Of a stretch of DNA of 64,000 nt, positions 26,962 to 35,728 are shown piece by piece; the stretch's first letter is position 1; each line of letters opens with the position of its first letter. Made by a program: the position numbers and the translations under genes. Source of the stretch: Candidatus Aminicenantota bacterium (GTDB taxonomy: Bacteria; Acidobacteriota; Aminicenantia; Aminicenantales; Aminicenantaceae); assembly GCA_020344415.1 (NCBI GenBank), contig CP070825.1:2513397-2577396 (forward strand), given 5' to 3'. The notes beneath the pieces are model-generated. The model ran no database searches. It saw only the letters and a program-made list of their open reading frames with translations, and was not told the DNA's origin.

Positions 26962-27591
26962 CTACTTCAAACCGTACACTTTATGGAGCTGGATTGAGAG
27001 TCTAATGTTTTTTAAATCAGCCTTTAGGGCTTCCTTTAAAAGTCTAATCCCTAAATTCATGCTCCTTTTTCTGTTGGATTGAGGCTGGAGAAGGATGGGT
27101 GTTTTCTCGGGAAATTTCTTTCTGATCCTCTTGATGACTTCGAAATTTAAGTTCTCGGTTAAGACTATCTTAACTTCCTTTGCTTTATCTTTATATTCAG
27201 GCCGAGAATAGTATTTATTGGGCTTTGGAGAAATAGAGTACCAGTCCACTGGCAATGGGCGAAAGACTGTGGCATTCGTTTCGACCTGAACTTTAAATTT
27301 TTCTCTTTTAAGAGATTTTACAAGCTCCTTTACATCCTGTAAGAGAGGTTCGCCTCCTGTAAGACACACCCATTGTGCAGGATAGCTTTTTCTCAATTTT
27401 TTAATCTTTTCCAAGACTTGAGAAATCGAATATTCTCGTCCCTTATTCCAGGCATATTTTGTGTCACAGAAAGAGCATTTGAGGTTGCATCCTGAAAAGC
27501 GCACAAAGAGGGTGGGCTCGCCCTGTCTGCGACCTTCGCCCTGTATGGCGGAGAATATCTCAGTTATCTTCAGAATATGTGGCTGAGGCAT
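26962..27591 (-). CDS. queE: 7-carboxy-7-deazaguanine synthase QueE
   Basis: Radical SAM enzyme converting 6-carboxytetrahydropterin to 7-carboxy-7-deazaguanine. FSAIQGEGRRQGEPTLFVRF, then CNLKCSFC (Cys35, Cys39, Cys42) and FCDTKYAW are exact family marks, as is VCLTGGEPLLQ. 209 residues. The start overlaps the end of queD by 32 bases. Confidence 0.95.
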   Translation of the reverse strand: MPQPHILKITEIFSAIQGEGRRQGEPTLFVRFSGCNLKCSFCDTKYAWNKGREYSISQVLEKIKKLRKSYPAQWVCLTGGEPLLQDVKELVKSLKREKFKVQVETNATVFRPLPVDWYSISPKPNKYYSRPEYKDKAKEVKIVLTENLNFEVIKRIRKKFPEKTPILLQPQSNRKRSMNLGIRLLKEALKADLKNIRLSIQLHKVYGLK

Positions 27592-27907
27592 CCTCTGATT
27601 CCCAGACTGTCACTTTTTTTAAAGGGAGTTGCTTTTTCAATTCAAAGAAGAATTGTCGAGCCAAATTTTCAGCGGAGGGATTAAACTCATAGACTTCGTT
27701 GAGAAGTGTATGGTCTGGCAGTATCTCGGACAGTTTTTTTTTAATTTCTATAAAGTCTATTACGATTCCCGTCTTATCTAGCTCTCTCACTTCGACTTCG
27801 ATTTCTACTTGAAAAGTATGTCCATGAATTTTTTCACACTTTCCCTTATATTCTTTTAAAAAATGCGCAGCCTGAAACCTATCACTTACCTTAAGTATCC
27901 AGCTCAT
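27560..27907 (-). CDS. queD: 6-carboxy-5,6,7,8-tetrahydropterin synthase QueD
   Basis: Converts 7,8-dihydroneopterin triphosphate to 6-carboxytetrahydropterin. Zinc ligands: HF in QAAHFLKEYKGKCEKIHGHTF with the catalytic Cys, and HGH; substrate residues in VTVWESEDASA. 115 residues, normal. Overlaps queC by ATGA (27904-27907) and queE by 32 bases, so queC-queD-queE form one tightly coupled operon. Confidence 0.95.
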   Translation of the reverse strand: MSWILKVSDRFQAAHFLKEYKGKCEKIHGHTFQVEIEVEVRELDKTGIVIDFIEIKKKLSEILPDHTLLNEVYEFNPSAENLARQFFFELKKQLPLKKVTVWESEDASATYSEDN

Positions 27908-28599
27908 AATTTTCCTTCCTTCTCCAATCTAAAAATCAAGGGGTCTTTTGAATCAACTTCTTCCCAGGCTTTTTGGCGTAAAAGGCATGAGGAACATTTC
28001 TGGCAGGGAATTTCTTCCCCGAAATAACAGGAAATGGTATAGGAATAATCAACCCCTAAAGAAAGGCCTTTCTTTATAATTTCGGACTTCTTCATGTTCA
28101 CAAAAGGAGCGAGGATTTTGGTCTTCCTTTTGCTGACTGCGGCCTTTGTTCCCTTGTTTATGGCATCTTCCATTGCTTTTACAAACTGGCTTCGTGTGTC
28201 TGGATAATTTGGGGAGTCCAGCGTGTTGAAACCACAGACAATCTCTTTTGTTCCCTCGGCTTCTGCTAAGGCCGCAGCCAAGGACAGGAATATGCCGTTT
28301 CTAAAGGGTACATATGTAGAGGGTACTCCTTCTTCGATTTGCTCCACTCTTTTGTACTCAGGAAGTGGGAGGTTTATATCAAGGAGGGAAGAGCCTCCAA
28401 TTTGTTTGAGGTCCACGTGCATAATCTTATGGGGAATGCTGAGCTTTTTGACCAATTTTTGGGCTATGCTTATCTCAACTTTATGGCGCTGCCCGTAATC
28501 GAATGTAAGAGCGCAGACCTTTTCATAACGATTAAGAGCCCAGTACAGAGCCGTTGTTGAGTCAATACCTCCGGAAAAAAGAACGATACTCTTTTTCAT
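27904..28599 (-). CDS. queC: 7-cyano-7-deazaguanine synthase QueC
   Basis: ATP-dependent amidation and dehydration of 7-carboxy-7-deazaguanine to preQ0. The PP-loop LFSGGIDSTTALYWAL is near the N-terminus, and the C-terminal zinc site CYFGEEIPCQKCSSC is complete. 231 residues. First gene of queCDE and the run continues into the prepilin-like gene. A good sigma70 promoter lies about 20 bases upstream of the ATG; no preQ1 riboswitch is visible. Confidence 0.95.
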   Translation of the reverse strand: MKKSIVLFSGGIDSTTALYWALNRYEKVCALTFDYGQRHKVEISIAQKLVKKLSIPHKIMHVDLKQIGGSSLLDINLPLPEYKRVEQIEEGVPSTYVPFRNGIFLSLAAALAEAEGTKEIVCGFNTLDSPNYPDTRSQFVKAMEDAINKGTKAAVSKRKTKILAPFVNMKKSEIIKKGLSLGVDYSYTISCYFGEEIPCQKCSSCLLRQKAWEEVDSKDPLIFRLEKEGKL

Positions 28600-28619
28600 C
28601 TTGGAAGATTCTATGCCAG

Positions 28620-28648
28620 ATAATAAAAGATGGAGCCTTTTTTTTCAA
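28620..28648 (-). promoter_or_regulatory. Promoter of the queCDE operon
   Basis: Minus-strand TTGAAA (28648-28643), 17 bases, TATTAT (28625-28620). The spacing is ideal and the expected start lies about 13 bases before queC. Confidence 0.55.
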
Positions 28649-28658
28649 GGCGCTTTAC

Positions 28659-28688
28659 TTGACAATACAATTTATGCGATGCTATATG
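28659..28688 (+). promoter_or_regulatory. Promoter of the V-ATPase operon region
   Basis: TTGACA (28659-28664), 18 bases, TATATG (28683-28688). Divergent from the queC promoter in the same gap and the only one visible before the nine ATPase genes. Confidence 0.5.
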
Positions 28689-28745
28689 ACTCGAGACTTC
28701 CTTGGATAAGCGGGAAGAATTGATTTATTTGAATAGATCAAGCAG

Positions 28746-29594
28746 ATGGAAGAAGGAACTCTAAAAAATAAAGATACAGAGCTCCCAGAGAATGCTTATG
28801 AACTCCTTTCTAGAACTAGAGAAGGAACGGATATTACCGTCCGTGACGATCAGCATGATTTTTCCTCTCTTTTAGATTCAGTTAAGAAATGCAGAAAGAG
28901 AGGCCTACGCTTTCGCTTGATTGATTCAGGAGTGCTCGATGGTTTCAATCTTGAGTGGCTGGGCAAGGCAGGCGCAGACATTTATACTTCTGATGAGATA
29001 AGGATAGATGCCTTGGAACTGGAGTTAATGAAAAGGGCGTGCAAAAAGGGCAAAGCCTTTCTTTCGTATTTTTATCATGGGCCATTAGAGTCAGATGAAC
29101 CAGAAAATGAGGCAGATTCCCTCTCATTTACAGAGCTTAAAAATTTGGCAAGGAATGGAGTATATTTTTATATAACCAATAGAGAAAGAAAGCTGTCTTT
29201 TTCAGCGCTTAATGAATTGGCGCATGCTTGCCTAAGAGGAAGAAGCTGGCTAGTCTATTATCACTTTGGCCCGATAGAGCCTGCTCTTGAAGAGCTTGGA
29301 CTGAACGGAGCATGGATCCACATCACAGATCAAAGCTTCTATGAGGATGGGGATACCAATTTTGTATTGGATGCAGTAAAATCATCACTTTCAAGCGGGA
29401 TGAGGATGGTGGTCCACGTAGAGAAAGAGCTGGATTATAGCATCCTTCGCGATATAATGAGTGCTGGAGCTTATGTCTTGTTTAAGTATTCGCTTTTTGA
29501 TTACAAATCTCCTTTTAGGTCTCTGGAGCGGGAGGCGAGAAAAAGAAAGCCTGATTTTCGGGCCTGTTACCTTTATCCGAATTTTTTGCCCTAA
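28746..29594 (+). CDS. Unrecognised repeat protein preceding the V-ATPase genes
   Basis: 282 residues with no family I can name. Its body looks like four to five related alpha/beta units of about 45-50 residues: e.g. KRGLRFRLIDSGVLDGFNLE then LGKAGADIYTSDE; KGKAFLSYFYHGPLE; RGRSWLVYYHFGPIEPALEE then LGLNGAWIHITDQ; SGMRMVVHVEKELDYSILRD then IMSAGAYVLFKYS. Each has a basic residue, a beta strand, a Gly or Glu turn, a Leu-rich helix and a final strand. No signal peptide or membrane helix, so cytosolic. It is 40 bases before the first ATPase gene and probably cotranscribed. Function unknown; an assembly or regulatory role is only a suggestion. Confidence 0.7.
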   Translation: MEEGTLKNKDTELPENAYELLSRTREGTDITVRDDQHDFSSLLDSVKKCRKRGLRFRLIDSGVLDGFNLEWLGKAGADIYTSDEIRIDALELELMKRACKKGKAFLSYFYHGPLESDEPENEADSLSFTELKNLARNGVYFYITNRERKLSFSALNELAHACLRGRSWLVYYHFGPIEPALEELGLNGAWIHITDQSFYEDGDTNFVLDAVKSSLSSGMRMVVHVEKELDYSILRDIMSAGAYVLFKYSLFDYKSPFRSLEREARKRKPDFRACYLYPNFLP

Positions 29595-29634
29595 AAAATT
29601 AGGGGCGATTCCATTTTTAAAAAGGAATACATGA

Positions 29635-29994
29635 GTGGTCGAAGAAACAAAAAAAATCGAAGCACAAATTGCTCTTCAGAAGATTAAAGAAGCTGAGGAA
29701 AAAGCCAAAAGCATAATTCAGGATACTCGAGAGAAGCAGGCTCCCAGGATTATTCAAGATGCTTTTGATGAAGCGAAAGCAATAAAAGAAAGCGTCTTAA
29801 AAAAGGCCAGAGCAGAAGCTGAAAAGAAGAAGAAGGCCATAATTCAAAAAGCCACAAAGGAAGCAGAAAAAATAAAGCTTGAGGCTGAAAAGGAAGCCGC
29901 TTTCCTCAGTAAGAGTGCTGAAAAGGCGCTGTCAAAGGCAGTTGAAAAAGCTGCCAAAAAAATAGACGATTTTATCGAGGAGGTTTCTTTATAA
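29635..29994 (+). CDS. ntpF: V-type ATPase peripheral stalk subunit (NtpF/AhaH, G/H-type coiled coil)
   Basis: 119 residues that are almost entirely charged heptads rich in Ala, Glu and Lys (IKEAEEKAKSIIQDT, KEAEKIKLEAEKEAAF), the look of the long helical G/H subunit that pairs with E in the stator. GTG start with AAGGA eight bases upstream. It is the first gene of the operon, as ntpF is in Enterococcus hirae. Sequence alone gives only moderate family certainty; position supports it strongly. Confidence 0.82.
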   Translation: MVEETKKIEAQIALQKIKEAEEKAKSIIQDTREKQAPRIIQDAFDEAKAIKESVLKKARAEAEKKKKAIIQKATKEAEKIKLEAEKEAAFLSKSAEKALSKAVEKAAKKIDDFIEEVSL

Positions 29995-29997
29995 TTC

Positions 29998-31914
29998 ATG
30001 GCTATAGCCGAAGTTCAGAAGATTCAGATTCTTGCCCACAGGGCTGCGAAAATGGAAATTCTCTCCTCTATCCAAGAGGAGGGGCTTATTCATCTTGAAA
30101 GTGCGGACTTTGATGAGTTGGGGCTAAATTCGCCCACCCCTGACATTTCCCAGCTTGAACATTCTCTTCATCGGTTATCGCACGCTTTGACCTATCTTTC
30201 CAAGTGGGAAGAAAAAGGGTTTGTAAAGAGGATGTTTTCTCAAAAACCCCAATTGGATCGCCAGAAAAGAGAAGAAGTTTTAAGCATGGACTACCTCCCT
30301 TTACTGGATGAGATTGATAAACTTGAGGCTCGAAAAAACGAATTGACATCAGAAATAAGATTTTTAGAAAAAGAATTAGAGTTTCTTTTTCCACTCAAAA
30401 CCCTAGAATTGCCGCTCACGTCCTTGGAGCCGACAGATTCAGCGGAAATTCTCCTCGGCACCTTGCCCTTATCTCGGGAGGAAGATTTCCAGAAGATGGC
30501 TGCGGAAGAACCCCTCTGTTATGAAGTCATAAATAAAGAAAAAAGATATAGTTATCTCTTGGTTGTTTATCTTAAGAAGGAAAAAGTCCATCTCGAGCAG
30601 ATCCTGAAAGAATTAAATTTTAGTCCCCTTTATTTAACCGAATCCATATTGAGCAGAGCTGAAGGAATAGATAAGGTAGAAGATGTCATAGGAAAGATTA
30701 GTAAAGAGATAAAAGAGAAAAAGAAAAGGTTCGAGGCTTTAGAGAGGGAGGGCCAGAGTCTTTTTACAAATCGTGAGAATCTCATGCTTGTCTATGATGT
30801 TCTCCATAATGAACGGGAGAAAATACTGTCTTCGCGCCTCTCAGGAGAAACAGAGCGTGCTTTCTATCTGGAGGGCTGGGTTCGCTCTTCTGATATTGGG
30901 AGTCTCAGATCCAAACTTGAACCATATTCCCAAGTTGTAGAATTGTATTTTCGTCCTCCTCTTCCAGAAGAGGATCCGCCCGTTATCCTTGAAAATCCCA
31001 AGGCAAGTCAGCCTTTTGAGGTTGTTACAAAGCTCTATGGTCTTCCACTGCGCGGTTCGTTTGATCCCACTCTTCCGTTGGCTCCATTTTTCTTTTTATT
31101 CGTTGGTTTATGTGTGAGCGAAGCAGGCTACGGACTGCTGGTTGCGCTTCTTAGCTTCCTCTTCATCAAGTTCGGAAAACCTAAGGGAGGCTTGCTGCAA
31201 TTCTTAAAGCTTCTTTCTCTCCTGGGGATTTCAACCGTTATTCTTGGGACGCTTGTAGGTGGCTGGTTTGGGTTTCCTGTGCGCAGTCTAATGCTCTTAG
31301 ATCCTCTCCAAGACCCTCTCTCGTTCCTGGGGCTTGCGATTGCCCTGGGATTTATTCAGGTCTGGTTTGGAACCCTTCTGAATATGATTAATGGACTGAA
31401 GAATAAGCTCTACCTTCAATCCATATTTGTCCAGGGCGGATGGCTACTACTCCTTCCTAGCATTGTCTTGTATTTTATCCCGCAGACAAAAAAGCCGATT
31501 TGGGGAATTTTGACGCTTCTGGGCGCAGCGGGAATCGTCTTTTTTGCCTCACCCAGCCGGAATCCTTTTGCGCGGTTTTTTGGGGGATTGTACAGCCTTT
31601 ACGATATCTCCAGATATTTGGCCGATGTTCTTTCCTATTCGCGGCTCCTGGCACTGGGTCTGGCAACCACTGTCATTGCCATGGTCGTGAATACTCTTTG
31701 CCGGACAGCACTCGGAATCCCCTGGGTGGGCTGGCTATTTGCTGCTTTAATCTTTGTCGGCGGCCATTTGTTTAATCTTGGGATTAGCTTTCTAGGTGGG
31801 TTTGTCCACTCTATGCGTCTTCAATTTGTTGAGTTTTTCAGCAAGTTCTTCAAATCTGGGGGCAGGCCTTTCAAACCTTTTGAACTTGAAAGTAAGTATG
31901 TTGATTTTATCTGA
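29998..31914 (+). CDS. ntpI: V-type ATPase subunit I (a-subunit, membrane stator)
   Basis: 638 residues: a soluble coiled-coil cytoplasmic half with conserved dispersed pairs, then from about residue 345 the membrane half (LAPFFFLFVGLCVSEAGYGLLVALLSF) with seven to eight helices. The essential Arg region is expected near YLADVLSYSRLLALGLATTVIA, a highly conserved stretch. It forms the half-channels for the ion and the stator. Three bases after ntpF; the next gene follows within 40 bases. Confidence 0.95.
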   Translation: MAIAEVQKIQILAHRAAKMEILSSIQEEGLIHLESADFDELGLNSPTPDISQLEHSLHRLSHALTYLSKWEEKGFVKRMFSQKPQLDRQKREEVLSMDYLPLLDEIDKLEARKNELTSEIRFLEKELEFLFPLKTLELPLTSLEPTDSAEILLGTLPLSREEDFQKMAAEEPLCYEVINKEKRYSYLLVVYLKKEKVHLEQILKELNFSPLYLTESILSRAEGIDKVEDVIGKISKEIKEKKKRFEALEREGQSLFTNRENLMLVYDVLHNEREKILSSRLSGETERAFYLEGWVRSSDIGSLRSKLEPYSQVVELYFRPPLPEEDPPVILENPKASQPFEVVTKLYGLPLRGSFDPTLPLAPFFFLFVGLCVSEAGYGLLVALLSFLFIKFGKPKGGLLQFLKLLSLLGISTVILGTLVGGWFGFPVRSLMLLDPLQDPLSFLGLAIALGFIQVWFGTLLNMINGLKNKLYLQSIFVQGGWLLLLPSIVLYFIPQTKKPIWGILTLLGAAGIVFFASPSRNPFARFFGGLYSLYDISRYLADVLSYSRLLALGLATTVIAMVVNTLCRTALGIPWVGWLFAALIFVGGHLFNLGISFLGGFVHSMRLQFVEFFSKFFKSGGRPFKPFELESKYVDFI

Positions 31915-31952
31915 ATAAATTTGTTCACCGAGAACGTAAGGAGGTGGAAGAA

Positions 31953-32426
31953 ATGGCGTTAGGATTCACTTTAGCTGTTTTCGGAGGAGCCCTTGCCGTA
32001 GTGCTCGGAGGGATTGGCTCAGCGATAGGAGTCGGCCTCGCAGGGCAGGCCTCGAGTGGAGTCATGAGCGAGGATCCAGAAAAGTTCGGGAGTCTTCTCC
32101 TGCTTGTGGCCCTTCCAGGCACTCAGGGCATTTACGGATTCCTAAGCGCTTTTTTAGTCATTTTAAAATTAGGTCTAGTAGGTGGAGCATTGGCTTCTCC
32201 ATCGCTTCACCAGGGCTGGCAGATTCTCATCGCATGTGCACCAGTAGCATTTGCGGGATTGGTTTCAGGAATCCATCAGGGAAAGGTCTGTGCTTCGGGT
32301 GTCTATATGGTTGCCAAGCAGCCCAAGGACCTCATGAAACCTGTTATCATGGCTGCTCTGGTAGAAACCTATGCGGTCCTGGGATTGCTCATTACAATCC
32401 TTCTTCTCAACGGAATAGAACTTTAG
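31953..32426 (+). CDS. ntpK: V-type ATPase rotor subunit K (c-subunit), Na+-type
   Basis: 157 residues, two helical hairpins fused in one polypeptide. I use ATG 31953, with AAGGAGG eight bases upstream; an in-frame GTG at 31944 lies inside that site. The Na+-binding set known from E. hirae NtpK (Leu61, Thr64, Gln65, Gln110, Glu139) is matched by LPGTQG (Leu54, Thr57, Gln58), IHQG (Gln109) and ALVETYAVLG (Glu138). So the enzyme is predicted to pump Na+ rather than H+. Only the second hairpin carries the carboxylate. Confidence 0.95.
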   Translation: MALGFTLAVFGGALAVVLGGIGSAIGVGLAGQASSGVMSEDPEKFGSLLLLVALPGTQGIYGFLSAFLVILKLGLVGGALASPSLHQGWQILIACAPVAFAGLVSGIHQGKVCASGVYMVAKQPKDLMKPVIMAALVETYAVLGLLITILLLNGIEL

Positions 32427-32442
32427 AATTTTTGAGAGAGAA

Positions 32443-32859
32443 ATGAGTTTAGAGAAAATCCTGAAGAAAATTATCGATGATGCCCAATCCGAGGCAGATC
32501 AGATCCTTCATGAAAGTGAAAAAAAAGCGGAGGAGATAGGAGAGAAAGCTCGCGAAGAAGCTGAGAATTTAGCAGAGGCATTGATCAAAGAAGGGGAAAG
32601 AAAGGGGCAGCTTGAAGCGAGCCGGCTCATCACCCAGGCACGCTTAGAGAGAAGAATCAGTATCCTCTCGTGCAAAAAGCGGCTCATTGACGAAGTTTTG
32701 GAGAAAGCTTTCCAGAAAGGAGGTCTGGAAAAAAAGGAGCTCAAAAGAAAAATCATCATGAAGGACAGAGAAAAAGAAGAGCCTTATGATGAGAAAAGAT
32801 TGAAGGAAGAGCTTCGCCAAAAACTTGAAAATGAGATCATTGGGATTTTGAAGATATGA
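32443..32859 (+). CDS. ntpE: V-type ATPase subunit E (short)
   Basis: 138 residues: a charged amphipathic helix (IIDDAQSEADQILHESEKKAEEIGEKAREEAE) followed by the subunit E motif AEAL...GERKGQLEASRLITQARLERRISILSCKKRLIDEVLEKAF. Ordinary E subunits have about 190-200 residues; this one lacks the usual C-terminal globular portion or has a much reduced one. It overlaps ntpC by four bases (ATGA). Pairs with NtpF in the peripheral stalk. Confidence 0.85.
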   Translation: MSLEKILKKIIDDAQSEADQILHESEKKAEEIGEKAREEAENLAEALIKEGERKGQLEASRLITQARLERRISILSCKKRLIDEVLEKAFQKGGLEKKELKRKIIMKDREKEEPYDEKRLKEELRQKLENEIIGILKI

Positions 32860-33641
32860 AAAAGCCGTCCAGGCTCGATTATGCTTATGCAGTGGGCCGA
32901 ATCCGTGTTTTAGAGAAGAAGTTAGTCGAGAGGGCGGTTTTTAGCGAGGCTTCAGAAGAGAATGATTTTTCATCTGCCATGAAAGTTGTTTTTGATGCAG
33001 GGGATTTTCCTGAAGAGATGGTCGAGCTCAAGGACTCAGATGAGTTGGATGAATTCCTGGAGAAGGAGGAAGAAGCGCTTCAGGGTTTGATGGATGCAAT
33101 CCTTCTTGATAGTAATGTCTTTGACATATATCTCGAAGAAAGCAATCCTCAGGAGGCGATGTCGATAGCTGAGAGCATGGATTATGCCTTCATAAAGGAT
33201 TATCTCCGCCACAAGATTGATCTGAGCAACTTGAAGATCTTCTGCCGCATAAAGTATTCGGGCCATTCTATACAGAAATTTGAGAACCTGATTCTGAAAG
33301 GAGGTTTTCTGGATGAGAAAATTCTCCTTCAAAATTTTGATCTTACATATGGTGAAATAGGAGACAAACTTCGAGCAAGCGCTTATCAGGATTTATGGAA
33401 CAGAGCGATAGATGTTCTTGAAGAGAGAGAGACCTTTGTGGAGTTTGAACGTGGAATAGAGGATTTTTTAATGAAGTATTTACGAAAAGCAAAGTATATT
33501 GTGTTTGGACCCGAGCCTGTTTTCGCCTACGGTCTGGCAAAGAGAAAAGAGCTAAGAGCGGTGAGGCTCCTTGGAGTTGGAAAACTCAACCATGTGCCTT
33601 CAGAGCTTTTAAAAGAGAGGATCAGTGAGACCTATGTTTGA
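32856..33641 (+). CDS. ntpC: V-type ATPase subunit C (d-type, central-stalk cap)
   Basis: 261 residues, shorter than the usual 330-350. The subunit C start DYAYAVGRIRVLEKKL and the later helical core with SMDYAFIKDYLRHKIDLSNLK, then a conserved ending PEPVFAYGLAKRKELRAVRLLGVGK are intact. It couples the shaft to the rotor ring. Its stop overlaps the next gene's ATG by eight bases. Confidence 0.9.
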   Translation: MKKPSRLDYAYAVGRIRVLEKKLVERAVFSEASEENDFSSAMKVVFDAGDFPEEMVELKDSDELDEFLEKEEEALQGLMDAILLDSNVFDIYLEESNPQEAMSIAESMDYAFIKDYLRHKIDLSNLKIFCRIKYSGHSIQKFENLILKGGFLDEKILLQNFDLTYGEIGDKLRASAYQDLWNRAIDVLEERETFVEFERGIEDFLMKYLRKAKYIVFGPEPVFAYGLAKRKELRAVRLLGVGKLNHVPSELLKERISETYV

Positions 33642-33975
33642 TAAGATTGCAGTAATAGGTGCTTCGGATCTCGTTTTTGCTTTCAGGGCGCTAGGAGTAA
33701 AAGTGTTTTCTCCTGAGAAGTTAGAGGAGACTAAAGAAATCATAAAGACATTGGAGGAAGAGAATTTCGCTCTCTGTTTTTTACACGAGAGCTTTTTTGA
33801 GCCTTTGAAAGAGGAAATAGAGATTTTAAGAGAAAAATTTTGTCCTGTGGTGGTGGGATTTTCCGATTACAGAGAGATTCGAGATCGCATAGGGGAAATG
33901 ATGAGAGAAATGGCTATTAAGGCCACAGGTTCAGACTCTTTGGTACAGAAGAGGAGAGAAGATGAAACAAGGTAA
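33634..33975 (+). CDS. ntpG: V-type ATPase subunit F (NtpG)
   Basis: 113 residues from ATG 33634. The CheY-like fold is visible: FDKIAVIGASDLVFAFRALGVKVF, FALCFLHESFF, then VVGFSDYREIRDRIGEMMREM. It binds subunit D in the central stalk. It overlaps the end of ntpC and overlaps the start of ntpA by 14 bases. (Called F in the general V-type nomenclature, G in the Enterococcus one.). Confidence 0.88.
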   Translation: MFDKIAVIGASDLVFAFRALGVKVFSPEKLEETKEIIKTLEEENFALCFLHESFFEPLKEEIEILREKFCPVVVGFSDYREIRDRIGEMMREMAIKATGSDSLVQKRREDETR

Positions 33976-35719
33976 AATTATTCGTGTCGCAGGCCCATTA
34001 GTGGTTGCCTCTGGATGCATAGGTGCCAAGATGTACGATATGGTCAAAATTGGTGAACTTGGACTCATAGGCGAAATCATAGAGCTTAAAGAAGACTTAG
34101 CATTCATCCAGGTCTACGAGGATACAACGGGCATCGGGCCAGAGGAGCCGGTGTTTTTAACTGGGAGGCCGCTCAGTGTTGAACTGGGGCCAGGACTTGT
34201 GAGCTCTATTTATGATGGGATTCAGAGGCCGTTGGATATTATAAGAAGTGAAGAAGGAGATTTTGTTACACGAGGCATAAAATTACCTTCTCTTGACCGG
34301 AAGAAAAAATGGGAATTTATTCCTCTTGTTGATAAAGGGCAAAAAGTGATTCCAGGAGATTTTCTTGGGGAAGTGGAAGAGACGCCGCTTATAAAACACA
34401 AAATAATGGTTCCTCAGGGCGCAGCAGGAAAAGTCTTCGAAATTAAAAAAGGGAAATTCACCGTGGAGGAGACGGTTGCGCGAATCCAGGCAGGAAAGGA
34501 AGTGAAAGAAGTCAAGATGCACCAGACGTGGTCGATCCGCAAAAACCGGGATGTGCAGAAGCGTCTTATGCCTGAAGAGCCTCTAACTACTGGACAGAGA
34601 GTTCTCGATACTCTTTTTCCTTTGGCTAAAGGTGGAACGGGCTGTGTGCCTGGTCCGTTTGGAAGCGGGAAGACCGTTGTTCAGCATCAGCTTGCCAAAT
34701 GGTCGGATGCACAGATAATCGTCTTTGTAGCCTGTGGAGAAAGAGGGAATGAAACAGCCGATCTTCTGCTCAGTTTTCCAGAGCTGGAGGATCCGCATAC
34801 TGGACGTCCTCTAATGGAAAGGACCGTCATAATAGCCAATACATCTAATATGCCTGTTGCAGCACGAGAAGCGTCGATTTACACGGGCATGACGATTGCA
34901 GAGTATTTTCGGGACATGGGTTATTCTGTGGCCCTCATGGCTGATTCCTCAAGCCGTTGGGCAGAAGCTTTGAGGGAGATTTCAGGACGTATGGAAGAAA
35001 TGCCGGGAGAGGAAGGCTATCCTGCGTATTTGGCGAGCCGGATCGCTGAATTCTATGAACGAGCCGGAAAAGTAGCCTGTCTGGGTTCAGATGGACGCTT
35101 AGGAGCCTTGACAGTAATGGGTGCTGTTTCTCCGCCTGGTGGCGATTTATCAGACCCAGTCGTTCAAGCAACACTCAAGGTAGTAAAGGTTTTTTGGGCT
35201 CTGGATGACAGGTTAGCCAATATGCGGCATTTCCCGGCCATTAACTGGCTTTTAAGCTATTCTCTGTATATTGAGAACATCAAGGATTATATGAATAGCC
35301 AAGTGGCCGAGGATTTTACCGACTTAAGGCAGGAAGCTATGCTGCTGCTTGAGGAAGAATCAGAGCTTCAGGAGATTGCCCGTCTTGTAGGTGTGGAATC
35401 GCTTTCAGCCAAGGAAAGGCTCGTACTCGAATCTGCCCGCTCCATCAGAGAAGATTTTCTCCATCAGAATGCCTTTCATCCGCAGGATACGTATACCTCA
35501 TTGAGGAAGCAGTATTTGATGCTCCGGACAATATTACATTTTCACCACCGCGGTGTGAATGCGCTTGATGAAGAAAAGAGCCTTGAAGAGATTTTAGATT
35601 TGGAAGTCAGGGAAAAAATTTCAAAGATGAAGTTCCTTCCCGAGGAAGATCCAGAGATTCTTAAATCTTATATCGAAGTCGACAATGCATTCAAGAATTT
35701 ATTAAAAAGCAAGGAATGA
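33962..35719 (+). CDS. ntpA: V-type ATPase catalytic subunit A
   Basis: 585 residues, typical. The P-loop GPFGSGKT is at residues 231-238; GERGNETADLLLSFPEL and [33 protein letters not shown] are the catalytic-loop motifs of A subunits, and the non-homologous insert (about residues 115-200) is present. Hydrolyses or synthesises ATP alternating with three B subunits. GSGKT with no substitution, so it should be active. Confidence 0.97.
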   Translation: MKQGKIIRVAGPLVVASGCIGAKMYDMVKIGELGLIGEIIELKEDLAFIQVYEDTTGIGPEEPVFLTGRPLSVELGPGLVSSIYDGIQRPLDIIRSEEGDFVTRGIKLPSLDRKKKWEFIPLVDKGQKVIPGDFLGEVEETPLIKHKIMVPQGAAGKVFEIKKGKFTVEETVARIQAGKEVKEVKMHQTWSIRKNRDVQKRLMPEEPLTTGQRVLDTLFPLAKGGTGCVPGPFGSGKTVVQHQLAKWSDAQIIVFVACGERGNETADLLLSFPELEDPHTGRPLMERTVIIANTSNMPVAAREASIYTGMTIAEYFRDMGYSVALMADSSSRWAEALREISGRMEEMPGEEGYPAYLASRIAEFYERAGKVACLGSDGRLGALTVMGAVSPPGGDLSDPVVQATLKVVKVFWALDDRLANMRHFPAINWLLSYSLYIENIKDYMNSQVAEDFTDLRQEAMLLLEEESELQEIARLVGVESLSAKERLVLESARSIREDFLHQNAFHPQDTYTSLRKQYLMLRTILHFHHRGVNALDEEKSLEEILDLEVREKISKMKFLPEEDPEILKSYIEVDNAFKNLLKSKE

Positions 35720-35728
35720 GAGGGCAAA

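Noticed and set aside
28600..28745. preQ1 or other riboswitch before queC
   Set aside because: The gap holds two divergent promoters and no aptamer-like conserved sequence or terminator.
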